A stretch of 26,595 bases of DNA from Bacteroidales bacterium (lineage in GTDB: Bacteria > Bacteroidota > Bacteroidia > Bacteroidales > UBA12077), in assembly GCA_030156305.1 (NCBI GenBank), contig JASGMZ010000014.1, positions 1-26,595 of the forward strand, in the 5' to 3' direction. The notes below the pieces were generated by a model. It made no database searches, was not told the origin of the DNA, and saw only the letters and a program-made list of their open reading frames with translations. Position 1 is the first letter of the stretch, and each line of letters begins with the position of its first letter. Position numbers and translations under genes: made by a program. This document shows positions 1 to 6,797 of the stretch, piece by piece.

Positions 1-495
1 GTAAATCATGCAGGGTCTCAAGATATAAACCGATTTGTTCCTATAAAGACTGCGTGTTGTCAAATACCTGTTAAAAACGTATTCTTCAGCCCGTAATTTT
101 GATAATCCGTAAATAGTCTTTGGATTGGGCTTGAGCATCTCATTTAAAGGGTACCCTCTCACACTATCCGTTACCGCTTTAACAGAACTAAAAAAAATAA
201 ATTTTGAGGCATTTCTTTTTAAAAAGAACTCAAAAATTTTTTCTGTCAATTCAGTATTAACGGCAAAATAGGTTTTGGCATTTATATTATTGTCAATGTC
301 ATGTGCAATACCGGCCAAATGAATAATAACATCAACCTGAGGAATTTCATTTAGTTCCTGCCAACTGTAAGTATGTACTACACCACCTATTTCTGATTGA
401 TGAATATCCAATCCATAGATAACATGTTGGTTACCCCAACTTTTAGTGAAATTTGTACCGACAAACCCGTTAATGCCGGTGATAAGAATCTTCAT
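1..495 (-). CDS. NAD-dependent sugar-nucleotide epimerase/dehydratase, 3' end cut by window
   Basis: This is the first 165 residues of an extended short-chain dehydrogenase that acts on a nucleotide sugar in the cytoplasm. The N-terminal Rossmann motif is TGINGFVG (residues 6-13). HLAGIAHD (59-66) follows the fourth strand. The catalytic Ser lies in FFSSVKA (Ser104) and the YxxxK pair is Tyr129/Lys133 in YGLSK. The start is ATG with the motif at the usual distance from it. It follows the short sugar-phosphate transferase (708-1430). That pairing is common in Bacteroidota clusters, where an epimerase such as a UDP-QuiNAc or UDP-GlcNAc 4-epimerase supplies the initiating sugar. The exact substrate cannot be read from the N-terminal half, and the reading frame continues off the window edge. 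Confidence 0.85.
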   Translation of the reverse strand, partial: MKILITGINGFVGTNFTKSWGNQHVIYGLDIHQSEIGGVVHTYSWQELNEIPQVDVIIHLAGIAHDIDNNINAKTYFAVNTELTEKIFEFFLKRNASKFIFFSSVKAVTDSVRGYPLNEMLKPNPKTIYGLSKLRAEEYVFNRYLTTRSLYRNKSVYILRPCMIY

Positions 496-506
496 TTTCT
501 ATTAAT

Positions 507-668
507 TTACCTTCTCGTAAGCACCCGAGTAGCTACCCCTTGATTATTCCGGAACATTTGCACCCACTGATGTACTTTATTGATGCTTTCTATCCTCTCA
601 ATTGCCTGACCATTATCCGAATGCAGTGTACATTGTGTCCGATATGCCTTTACCCGGAAGCCAGCCAT
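507..668 (-). CDS. Small 53-residue ORF, unrecognised; possible relic
   Basis: An ATG-initiated 53-codon frame fills most of the 212-base gap between the short sugar-phosphate transferase and the terminal epimerase. Its stop lies 11 bases before the epimerase ATG. It is in the same frame as the upstream transferase: after that gene's TGA at 708-710 the frame stays open for 66 codons. The predicted peptide is basic, has no membrane segment or signal peptide, and contains a LHSDNG string that superficially resembles the second catalytic block of IS3-type transposases. I do not recognise a family. It may be a genuine small protein, a decayed gene fragment, or chance. No homopolymer or SD site supports it. 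Confidence 0.25.
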   Translation of the reverse strand: MAGFRVKAYRTQCTLHSDNGQAIERIESINKVHQWVQMFRNNQGVATRVLTRR

Positions 669-707
669 TTTTTGAAGCAGGATCCCGGGGCCAGTATTTC
701 CTGCATA

Positions 708-1430
708 TCAGAGACCTTTCCCTTTTAACATCACTTTAATGCCCTTGCCGATAATTTTTAAATCGAGCATCAGTAATCCCAGGGACGATGAATGGATGTA
801 CCGGTTAACATATTCATATTCATAAACAGGGTTGCCAAATTCAGGGGTTCCTTTTCGAATATGGCCATAGCCCAACAGTCCTCCGCGGATGAGAGAACGG
901 GTTACGTTTCCTTGCTGCAAATCGCGTTCATAGTGATGTATGGCAATGGGCCGGGGACCGACAATCGACATATCCCCTTTCAGGACATTATAGAATTGAG
1001 GAATTTCGTCCAGGTAGAATTTTTTGACAAATTTTCCCAGGTACGTTCTGGATTTTGGATCCCATTCCCTGGAGAAAGCGTGCCAATCGCCTTTTGCCTG
1101 CAATTCTTTATCGATGTATTTTTCTTTGATCAACCGGATTTTATATTTCCGGAAGACCTTGCCGGCGCTAACCGCGTTGTAATAAAAAAATAAAGGGCCC
1201 CTGTTTTCCGGGACAATAAGACCTTCAAACCCATTCGCGATCCATAATAGCAAGATGATGGGTGAGCAACACGATAAGATCAGGAAGGAGGCGGTTTTAT
1301 CAAAAACTAATTTTAAAAGGGGAACTTTTAAAGGTCCTTTCAGTTTGAAGATTTCCAGGTATTGGGTTTTGATTTCTTCAGTAGGCGGTTTGTAAGGAAA
1401 AGCTTCCCTGGGTTCTGGCAGGGTTGTCAT
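708..1430 (-). CDS. Short polyprenyl-phosphate sugar-phosphate transferase (PF02397 type)
   Basis: This 240-residue enzyme should start repeat-unit synthesis by moving a sugar-1-phosphate from a nucleotide sugar onto undecaprenyl phosphate at the inner membrane. It is the small form: a single re-entrant or membrane helix at about residues 46-65, then the catalytic domain. The catalytic Asp-Glu pair is in YLDEIPQFYNVLKGDMS (Asp141/Glu142), followed by the GPRP box (158-161). The usual KFRSM block is altered to YKIRL (96-100). It has no N-terminal four-helix domain, unlike the neighbour at 1559-2932. The start is ATG. A hairpin repeat lies in the 128-base gap upstream. The donor sugar cannot be told, but the epimerase that follows may make it. 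Confidence 0.88.
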   Translation of the reverse strand: MTTLPEPREAFPYKPPTEEIKTQYLEIFKLKGPLKVPLLKLVFDKTASFLILSCCSPIILLLWIANGFEGLIVPENRGPLFFYYNAVSAGKVFRKYKIRLIKEKYIDKELQAKGDWHAFSREWDPKSRTYLGKFVKKFYLDEIPQFYNVLKGDMSIVGPRPIAIHHYERDLQQGNVTRSLIRGGLLGYGHIRKGTPEFGNPVYEYEYVNRYIHSSSLGLLMLDLKIIGKGIKVMLKGKGL

Positions 1431-1506
1431 GGTTCGTATTTTTTAGATCAGATTGTATTTTGGGAGCCGGGTTTTCCGTTGTGGTTGCTTCGTTGATTTC
1501 GTTTTA

Positions 1507-1544
1507 CTGCTGCAACCTCCCGCAATGACGGGATTGAAGAGCAG
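1507..1544. repeat. Intergenic imperfect palindrome (hairpin repeat)
   Basis: The gap between the two sugar-phosphate transferases holds nested inverted repeats. On the minus strand an outer CTGCT/AGCAG stem and a CAA/TTG stretch enclose a perfect inner TCCCG/CGGGA stem with the loop TCATTG. The core GTCATTGCGGGAGG, with CGAAGCAA further on, looks like a variant of the dispersed GTCATTGCGAG...GAAGCAATC repeats common between bacterial genes. It may fold in the mRNA and act as a processing or attenuation site. There is no run of T after the stem, so a classical rho-independent terminator is not supported. Confidence 0.5.
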
Positions 1545-1558
1545 TAGCGGGCGACGGG

Positions 1559-2932
1559 TTATACGGCGTTCAGATAGGTTTTTTTCCCGAATATGGTTTG
1601 CCAGATAATACTCAGATCCCATCTGAAGTTCCAGTTATTGATGTATTCCAGGTCATATTTCACACGTTCTTCCATCTTCCACAGTTCATCGGTTTCGCCG
1701 CGGTATCCATTTACCTGGGCCCATCCGGTAATACCGGGTTTTACATAATGGCGGATCCGGTAATGCTCGATTAACGCCGAATACTGTTCCGTATGCTTCA
1801 ACATGTGCGGGCGGGGGCCAACAACCGACATCTGTCCCCAAAACACATTTAAGAACTGGGGGAGCTCATCGATATTGGTTTTTCGGAAAAATCTTCCAAT
1901 TTTTGTTACCCGTGCATCATTGTTCGTAGCCTGTTGTGTGTCCGCATTCCCATTCACACGCATGCTGCGGAATTTAATGCAGTTAAAGGTTTTGTTGTTG
2001 ATACCGGTTCGTTTCTGGATAAAAAATACCGGTCCTTTTGAATTTAATTTGATCAAAATCGCCAGTATGGGGAATAACCATGAGAATAGGAAGATGATCA
2101 CCATAGTGGAAAAAACGATGTCGAATAAACGTTTTTGGAAGCGCGCGCCAATGTTGTCGAGCGGAATTTCCTGAGGGTTGATCAGTACCAGGTCTCCTGC
2201 CGATTCGGCATTGACATGCGTTTTAAACCATTGTTGGTTTTCGGGTATAAACCGCAGCCGGACCCCTTTACTGTTGCAAATTTTCAGGTATTCCTCTTCT
2301 TTCAGGGGTGAGTTGACCAGCATCTGCGAAACAAAGACAATCTGTACCTGCAGTTGGTCAATGGCACTTTCTAAGTTTCGGGGGATGTCTGGAATGGTCT
2401 CCTCTGAAGGATTTGGTTCTGCAAAGCCGACAAATTGGTATCCCAGTATGGGGTTGCTGTCAATAATCTGCCGGAGCATCCGGCAGGTATCAGTTGTCCC
2501 CACAATGAGAGCCCGGTTTATGTTGACCCCCCTGCGGCGCTGGTATAGCAAGAACCTGTAAAAGATCCCGTAGAAAAGAAGATTCACGACTAAAAAGCAG
2601 ACCGTGTACTTTAAAAAGAACGTCGGTGAAAAACTTACTGGCATTCCCAGGAATACGATGACTGATGCAACCATCACAAAGATCAGGGTTCTTTTCGTGA
2701 TTCGCCAAACCCTGTTTAAAAAGCTGTCGCGCAGGTACAGGTTCTTTTTTGCAAAAACGAAATAGGTAATCAGCCACGACAGGTTCCCATGCATCCGGTA
2801 CATGGTCAAGTCCGGGTAGTTTAGCGGCGATATATCCCCACTAAACCTGGCGGTAATTGTAATAGAGAGGTTAAGTATAAGCAGATCGAAAAACAGATAG
2901 AATAACAATAATTCCGTTTCATGCGATTTCAT
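1559..2932 (-). CDS. Polyprenyl glycosylphosphotransferase, long WbaP/WcaJ type
   Basis: This 457-residue integral membrane enzyme transfers a hexose-1-phosphate, typically glucose or galactose, to undecaprenyl phosphate. Hydrophobic helices occupy about residues 8-25, 50-62, 83-98 and 108-128. A Rossmann-like domain follows (RALIVGTTDTCRMLRQII, 140-157). A further helix (273-295) leads to the catalytic domain, with CIKFRSM (318-324), DELPQFLNVFWGQMSVVGPRP around Asp355/Glu356, and KPGITGWAQVNGYRGET (398-414). Length and domain order are normal for the exopolysaccharide polyprenyl glycosylphosphotransferase family. It is the second initiating-type transferase in the cluster. A 102-base gap separates it from the upstream WecG/TagA gene. 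No clear promoter motif was seen there. Confidence 0.93.
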   Translation of the reverse strand: MKSHETELLLFYLFFDLLILNLSITITARFSGDISPLNYPDLTMYRMHGNLSWLITYFVFAKKNLYLRDSFLNRVWRITKRTLIFVMVASVIVFLGMPVSFSPTFFLKYTVCFLVVNLLFYGIFYRFLLYQRRRGVNINRALIVGTTDTCRMLRQIIDSNPILGYQFVGFAEPNPSEETIPDIPRNLESAIDQLQVQIVFVSQMLVNSPLKEEEYLKICNSKGVRLRFIPENQQWFKTHVNAESAGDLVLINPQEIPLDNIGARFQKRLFDIVFSTMVIIFLFSWLFPILAILIKLNSKGPVFFIQKRTGINNKTFNCIKFRSMRVNGNADTQQATNNDARVTKIGRFFRKTNIDELPQFLNVFWGQMSVVGPRPHMLKHTEQYSALIEHYRIRHYVKPGITGWAQVNGYRGETDELWKMEERVKYDLEYINNWNFRWDLSIIWQTIFGKKTYLNAV

Positions 2933-3034
2933 AATAGCGTCCCTTAAATGTTTTCTTAAATATTTTCCCGGGTTATTGCCTGAGTAAATTATTTTGCAAA
3001 CAATTTCTACTTTGAACTAAATGGTTATTAATAT

Positions 3035-3790
3035 TTAAACATTATCAAATTTCTCTTCTATCATATACCATACAAACTTTACATTCCCAATTAAGTACCT
3101 TCTCCACATACGTCTGGGCTCTTTAATTAAACGATAAAACCATTCCAAACTATGTTCCTGCCACCATAGCGGAGCACGTTCCACAGTACCTGCAAAAAAA
3201 TCGAACACCGCCCCAATAGTACCCATATGACCTTTTACATCCAACTGATCCAGATGTTTGTATGCCCATTTTTCTTGTTTAGGTGCTGTCATGCCTATCC
3301 ACAACAAATCCGGTTTTACTACATTAATAGCATCAATCATGGCCTGGTTTTCTTCTTTGGTAAACTCCGATTTATAGGGGGGAGAATAGGTATATATTTC
3401 CAAATGAGGATAATCCATATTTGCTCGTTCCTTAATCTTTGCCAACACGTCATCACTACTCCCCAGAAAGAACACCTTCCCTTTTTCTTCTATTTGTTCT
3501 TTGTTCTTTGTTCTTTGTTCTAATCTCATCATCTCCCATACAAACAAATCCCATCCTGCTATCCTTTCTATATTCTCTCCTCTTAACCACTTTATAGCCT
3601 TTACTATGCTTGCACCATCAGGTATCAATACATCGCCTTTAAGTAAGGCTTCTGCAAATTCTCTATCTTTACGCGCTAAATTGTAGGAGTGTGCATTAAT
3701 GGTATTAATCAACAACTTCCTTTCGAGAAGTATAGCCAATCCATCTAGTCGTTCCAAAATTTTCGTACGTCTTAGTTTGATATAAGTCAT
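3035..3790 (-). CDS. WecG/TagA/CpsF-family glycosyltransferase
   Basis: Members of this GT26 family add N-acetylmannosamine, ManNAc-uronate or glucose to a lipid-linked first sugar on the inner face of the membrane. The 251-residue protein has the family signatures: the N-terminal INTINAHSYNLA (28-39), IPDGASIV (56-63), the nucleotide-fold VFFLGSSDDV (106-115), GMTAPKQEKW (166-175) and a C-terminal GAVFDFFAGTVERAP WWQE HSLEW block (193-217). The basic C-terminus typical of membrane-surface association is present (RRMWRRYL). Between the DLFVWEM strand and VFFLG there is an extra, charged stretch (about residues 91-104) encoded by a 7-bp tandem repeat. The family assignment is firm, while the donor is unknown. 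Confidence 0.93.
   Translation of the reverse strand: MTYIKLRRTKILERLDGLAILLERKLLINTINAHSYNLARKDREFAEALLKGDVLIPDGASIVKAIKWLRGENIERIAGWDLFVWEMMRLEQRTKNKEQIEEKGKVFFLGSSDDVLAKIKERANMDYPHLEIYTYSPPYKSEFTKEENQAMIDAINVVKPDLLWIGMTAPKQEKWAYKHLDQLDVKGHMGTIGAVFDFFAGTVERAPLWWQEHSLEWFYRLIKEPRRMWRRYLIGNVKFVWYMIEEKFDNV
3493..3520. repeat. Heptanucleotide tandem repeat (TTTGTTC) x4 inside coding sequence
   Basis: Four perfect, uninterrupted copies of TTTGTTC (GAACAAA on the coding strand) lie inside the WecG/TagA-type gene, encoding residues 91-100. Because 7 is not a multiple of 3, gain or loss of one copy would put all downstream catalytic motifs out of frame. At four copies the reading frame is open. The encoded charged loop sits between two conserved blocks, where the family tolerates insertions. 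Confidence 0.9.
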
Positions 3791-3803
3791 TTTTTACTAT
3801 TTA

Positions 3804-3955
3804 GGGTCTGCTTATTAATTTCCAATCAGGTACACAATTTCATTTGTGACATGACTAGATAAATGTTTATATTTCTCAATTTCTTGAAGTTATGCAAATT
3901 ATATATTGATTAATTTGCTGATTTTCAGTACAAATGTCAATTATTCAGCAGACCA
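3804..3955. mobile_element. Possible MITE or IS remnant with imperfect terminal inverted repeats
   Basis: The 263-base gap 3791-4053 has no gene. It contains an AT-rich segment bounded by GGTCTGCT (3805-3812) and its complement AGCAGACC (3947-3954). Extended inward, the ends match at about 14 of 17 positions. The segment is about 150 bp with no coding frame, as expected of a miniature inverted-repeat element or the residue of a deleted insertion sequence. I could not find a clear target-site duplication. The rest of the gap (3956-4053) shows nothing I can name. Confidence 0.4.
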
Positions 3956-4053
3956 TAATTAACTTGATTTTTCTACACCAAATTTGATTGAAGGCTTTTT
4001 GGGAAAGAAACAAGTAATTCTATTACTTGTCTAAGATTCGGGGGTAATAATAA

Positions 4054-4875
4054 TCATATACGATTAGATAATTGCACTAAGATTCTATCCAATTCAAACC
4101 AAACTATTAATTTATAAATATATCTTCGGGGAATCTTAATTTTTCTATTTATGAAATACAACTTTGTAGTTTTATACAATGATCTAAGAGAGTTTGAAGT
4201 TGTGAAAGAACCCTTGTGAGACAAGAAATGAGCAAAAGAATCAGAAATATAATATACATACTTATTATTTAATGCGGAGTATAAGTAACAATACATATCA
4301 ATTCCTGCTCCATACATTAAAAATTGATCATGATTTTTCTTGTTTATTACAATATTCAATGACTCTAATAATAACTCTTTAGTAAAAAGAGCACAACCAG
4401 GTGACACTGGAGTTCTATAACCTAATAAAAGATTCGAAATAAATTTGTTTGATGGAATTAGTTTATTCTTTTTATAAGTCTTATAAAAAGATACAGATCT
4501 TTCTTCAGAATGAATTATAGCGGGTGTATAGAAAAGACTAACTTCATCTTCATTAAAGAATTTTGAAATAGATAATAAGTAATTTGATTCTATCCAATCA
4601 TCTGAGAATAACAACTTAATATATTTACCTTTTGCTTCTTCAATACCTCGAATCCAATTCTTTACAGGACCTACATTTGTATCATTTTGAAATAATTTAA
4701 TTTTCGGCTCACCTCCATACTTCTCATTTAAAAATTCAAAAGTCCCATCTGTACTATTATTATCAACAATTATAATTTCAAAATTTGGATAATTCTGTAT
4801 TAATGCAGAATCGACAGATTTTGAAACAATATCTTTTCTATTATAGACAGGAATAACAATACTTATTAATTCCAT
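4054..4875 (-). CDS. GT2 glycosyltransferase, candidate tyvelosyltransferase
   Basis: This 273-residue GT-A fold transferase should act on the lipid-linked repeat unit at the cytoplasmic face. The N-terminal LISIVIPVYNR (3-13) and IIVDNNSTDGTFEF (35-48) are the nucleotide-binding blocks, and SDD (91-93) is the metal-binding DxD equivalent. Length fits a single-domain GT2 enzyme. Its ATG overlaps the rfbE stop codon by one base (TAATG), so the two are translationally coupled. It ends the CDP-tyvelose block. From that position I infer that it may transfer the dideoxyhexose. Sequence alone does not show specificity, and it need not be homologous to the Salmonella abequosyl/tyvelosyltransferase WbaV. 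The gene is AT-rich and lysine/asparagine-rich. Confidence 0.88.
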   Translation of the reverse strand: MELISIVIPVYNRKDIVSKSVDSALIQNYPNFEIIIVDNNSTDGTFEFLNEKYGGEPKIKLFQNDTNVGPVKNWIRGIEEAKGKYIKLLFSDDWIESNYLLSISKFFNEDEVSLFYTPAIIHSEERSVSFYKTYKKNKLIPSNKFISNLLLGYRTPVSPGCALFTKELLLESLNIVINKKNHDQFLMYGAGIDMYCYLYSALNNKYVYYISDSFAHFLSHKGSFTTSNSLRSLYKTTKLYFINRKIKIPRRYIYKLIVWFELDRILVQLSNRI

Positions 4876-5888
4876 TATAAATATAAATCCAGTATATTTG
4901 TAATGCCAATCTCAGGATTAACATTACTTTTCCAATTAATAAAATCATTAATTTTTTTATTGTTCGCTATGAAAACCAATTGATCACTTTCTCTAAATGG
5001 TAATTGTCTATATTCCATCCTGATATTCAACTTTTGTTCCAGGAAAATAAATAATTCTAGCAGTGACAAACTTTTATCTATACCACCTCCAATATTAAAT
5101 GCATGACCTTTCGTTTTTTCAATGTTGTTTGATGCTGAGAAATATAAATTAACTACATCGGATGAGTGAAGAACATCACGGACCTGCTTACCATTACCAG
5201 AAATTGTGAATGGCTCCTTAGCTGATTTGTTTTTAATTTCTATAGCTTTTTGTACAAACCATCCAACCCAACCCTGATCGTATGTAGCATGCTGATTTCC
5301 CCCATACATAGATGAGTGTCTAAAAACCACAGTCCGAATTCCAAATAATCTATAATAATCTAATAAATATTGATCAGCGGCACCTTTTGAGCAACCGTAA
5401 GGTGAATGAAAATCTAAAGAAATGTTTTCAGGAAATCCATTGGGGTAATCTTTGCAAATATATCGTGTGTCTGTCTCTTCAAACGATAAATATGATAAAT
5501 CGCCGTAAACTTTATTTGTTGAAGAATACAATACAACGGTTTCGGGGGAATATTTTCGTATAGCATCTAATAGGTTAAAAGTACCTAAAGCGTTTACTTC
5601 GAAATCCAACCTAGGGTTTGCTATAGATGTAGTCATTGCAACTTGTCCAGCCAAGTGAAAGACATAATCGGGTTTGACTTCTTTAACAACTGTTTCAACA
5701 TCGTTGTTATTGCGGATATCATATGAATAAAATTTAAACTCACCTTTATTATTAAGCCATTCAAGATTATCGGAGCTGCCATGACGAAAGAGATTATCAA
5801 AAATGAACAACTCTTCCCCTCTTCTTAAAACTTCTGCAGCTAAATTGGAGCCAATAAACCCACACCCGCCGGTAATTAAATATTTCAT
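4875..5888 (-). CDS. rfbE: CDP-paratose 2-epimerase (CDP-tyvelose 2-epimerase)
   Basis: It converts CDP-paratose to CDP-tyvelose, the last step of the 3,6-dideoxyhexose route, using bound NAD. The 337-residue protein is a normal-length extended SDR. It shows the glycine motif TGGCGFIG (6-13), HLAGQVAMTTS (78-88), YSSTNKVYGDL (121-131) and SPYGCSKGAADQYLLDYYR with catalytic Tyr164/Lys168. It also has RHSSMYGG (190-197) and ATYDQGWVGWF (201-211), both highly characteristic of tyvelose epimerase as opposed to UDP-glucose 4-epimerases. It follows rfbS after 31 bases and overlaps the next GT2 by one base. Placement directly after the other five pathway genes strongly supports the call. A CDP-abequose end product is argued against by its presence. 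Confidence 0.93.
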   Translation of the reverse strand: MKYLITGGCGFIGSNLAAEVLRRGEELFIFDNLFRHGSSDNLEWLNNKGEFKFYSYDIRNNNDVETVVKEVKPDYVFHLAGQVAMTTSIANPRLDFEVNALGTFNLLDAIRKYSPETVVLYSSTNKVYGDLSYLSFEETDTRYICKDYPNGFPENISLDFHSPYGCSKGAADQYLLDYYRLFGIRTVVFRHSSMYGGNQHATYDQGWVGWFVQKAIEIKNKSAKEPFTISGNGKQVRDVLHSSDVVNLYFSASNNIEKTKGHAFNIGGGIDKSLSLLELFIFLEQKLNIRMEYRQLPFRESDQLVFIANNKKINDFINWKSNVNPEIGITNILDLYL

Positions 5889-5919
5889 ATATTTGATACT
5901 AAGATTTTATACTAATTGC

Positions 5920-6756
5920 TCATATGGTTTTTTGCAACCCCTCATTGATAGTGTTTAGAGGTCTCCAACCTAATTTCACTAATGCCGAATTATCAGTTTC
6001 AGAATGCATCAGCTCATTTTCGCGATAGGGTATTGCCCCGAAGTTAAGTTTCGAAGTACTACCTGTAAGATGTTTAAGTGTCATCATCAATTTTTTTATA
6101 CTTATATATTGTTTAGTTGAGACTTGATATTCACTGTAATTGTCAAAAAGATCTTGACTTTTAAGTATTGTTTGATAAGCATTAACAACATCATCGATAT
6201 AAATAAAATCACGCAATTGTTTACCTTCTGTCAAATCTATTGATGTTTCATTTTGCTTAAGACGTTTTATCATAGCAGTAATAAAGTTAGTTTCAGGTGC
6301 ACCAGGACCATAGAAATGTTCCAACTGCATATTTACAATCTTTATTTCGCATCTTCGAAAATACAACCATTCACGGAAATGATTTTTAGTAAGTGCATAC
6401 GCGCTAACAAAACGATCAAGTACCGTATCCGTATTAATAAAAGTATTACATCCATTTTTGATAGATTTATCAAGTAAATCGAATGGAATAAACAGATTGG
6501 CATTCGCTAATGTTCTTACGGATTCGTTTTGCCTGCCATAGAAAGTCGCTGTATGAATGATGATATCTATTTTATTTTCTACAAATAATTCATCAGGAAT
6601 TCCATTTTCAACAGAGTAAACATTGAAATTATAATCATTAATCCGGTTCAAATTGTGCAAAGAATACTCGAGACCTATAATATTATAATTTTCATGAAGC
6701 GATTTTGCTAAGCTACTGCCAAGATAGCCATTTATTCCAGTAATAAGTATATTCAT
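5920..6756 (-). CDS. rfbS: CDP-paratose synthase-like NAD(P)-dependent reductase
   Basis: It is expected to reduce the 4-keto group of CDP-3,6-dideoxy-4-keto-glucose to give CDP-paratose. The 278-residue SDR has TGINGYLGSS (6-15), HTATFYGRQNE (68-78), NTDTVLDRF (108-116) and the catalytic pair Tyr120/Lys124 in YALTK. It also has LEHFYGPGAPETNF (145-158) and the substrate-region RDFIYIDDVV (182-191). Length and the last two motifs agree with Salmonella RfbS and the related abequose synthase RfbJ. Sequence reading alone cannot separate those two with certainty. The tyvelose epimerase downstream favours paratose synthase. It lies 41 bases downstream of the reductase gene and 31 bases upstream of rfbE. 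Confidence 0.82.
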   Translation of the reverse strand: MNILITGINGYLGSSLAKSLHENYNIIGLEYSLHNLNRINDYNFNVYSVENGIPDELFVENKIDIIIHTATFYGRQNESVRTLANANLFIPFDLLDKSIKNGCNTFINTDTVLDRFVSAYALTKNHFREWLYFRRCEIKIVNMQLEHFYGPGAPETNFITAMIKRLKQNETSIDLTEGKQLRDFIYIDDVVNAYQTILKSQDLFDNYSEYQVSTKQYISIKKLMMTLKHLTGSTSKLNFGAIPYRENELMHSETDNSALVKLGWRPLNTINEGLQKTI

Positions 6757-6797
6757 TTTCTAATGAATTTATTTTATGAATGAACTCATAGTGTTGT

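Noticed and set aside
540..728. Plus-strand frame of 62 codons in the gap before the terminal epimerase
   Set aside because: It runs against the operon, overlaps the 3' end of the sugar transferase, has no recognisable motif and is probably chance.
792..1193. Plus-strand frame of 133 codons opposite the short sugar-phosphate transferase
   Set aside because: The minus-strand frame has all catalytic motifs there, so this is a shadow.
1431..1558. Rho-independent terminator between the two sugar-phosphate transferases
   Set aside because: The stem exists but no T-run follows it on the minus strand, so it is reported as a repeat only.
2490..2777. Second minus-strand frame inside the long glycosylphosphotransferase
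   Set aside because: It is out of frame within an intact domain and has no family resemblance.
2933..3034. Bacteroidota promoter (TTTG and TAnnTTTG) upstream of the long glycosylphosphotransferase
   Set aside because: Isolated TTTG is present but no TAnnTTTG at suitable spacing was found.
4875..5888. UDP-glucose or UDP-GlcNAc 4-epimerase
   Set aside because: The ATYDQGWVGWF and RHSSMYGG blocks and the pathway context are specific for CDP-paratose 2-epimerase.
5920..6756. Abequose synthase (RfbJ) as an alternative for the SDR
   Set aside because: The fold cannot exclude it, but the tyvelose epimerase immediately downstream needs CDP-paratose, so RfbS is the better reading.
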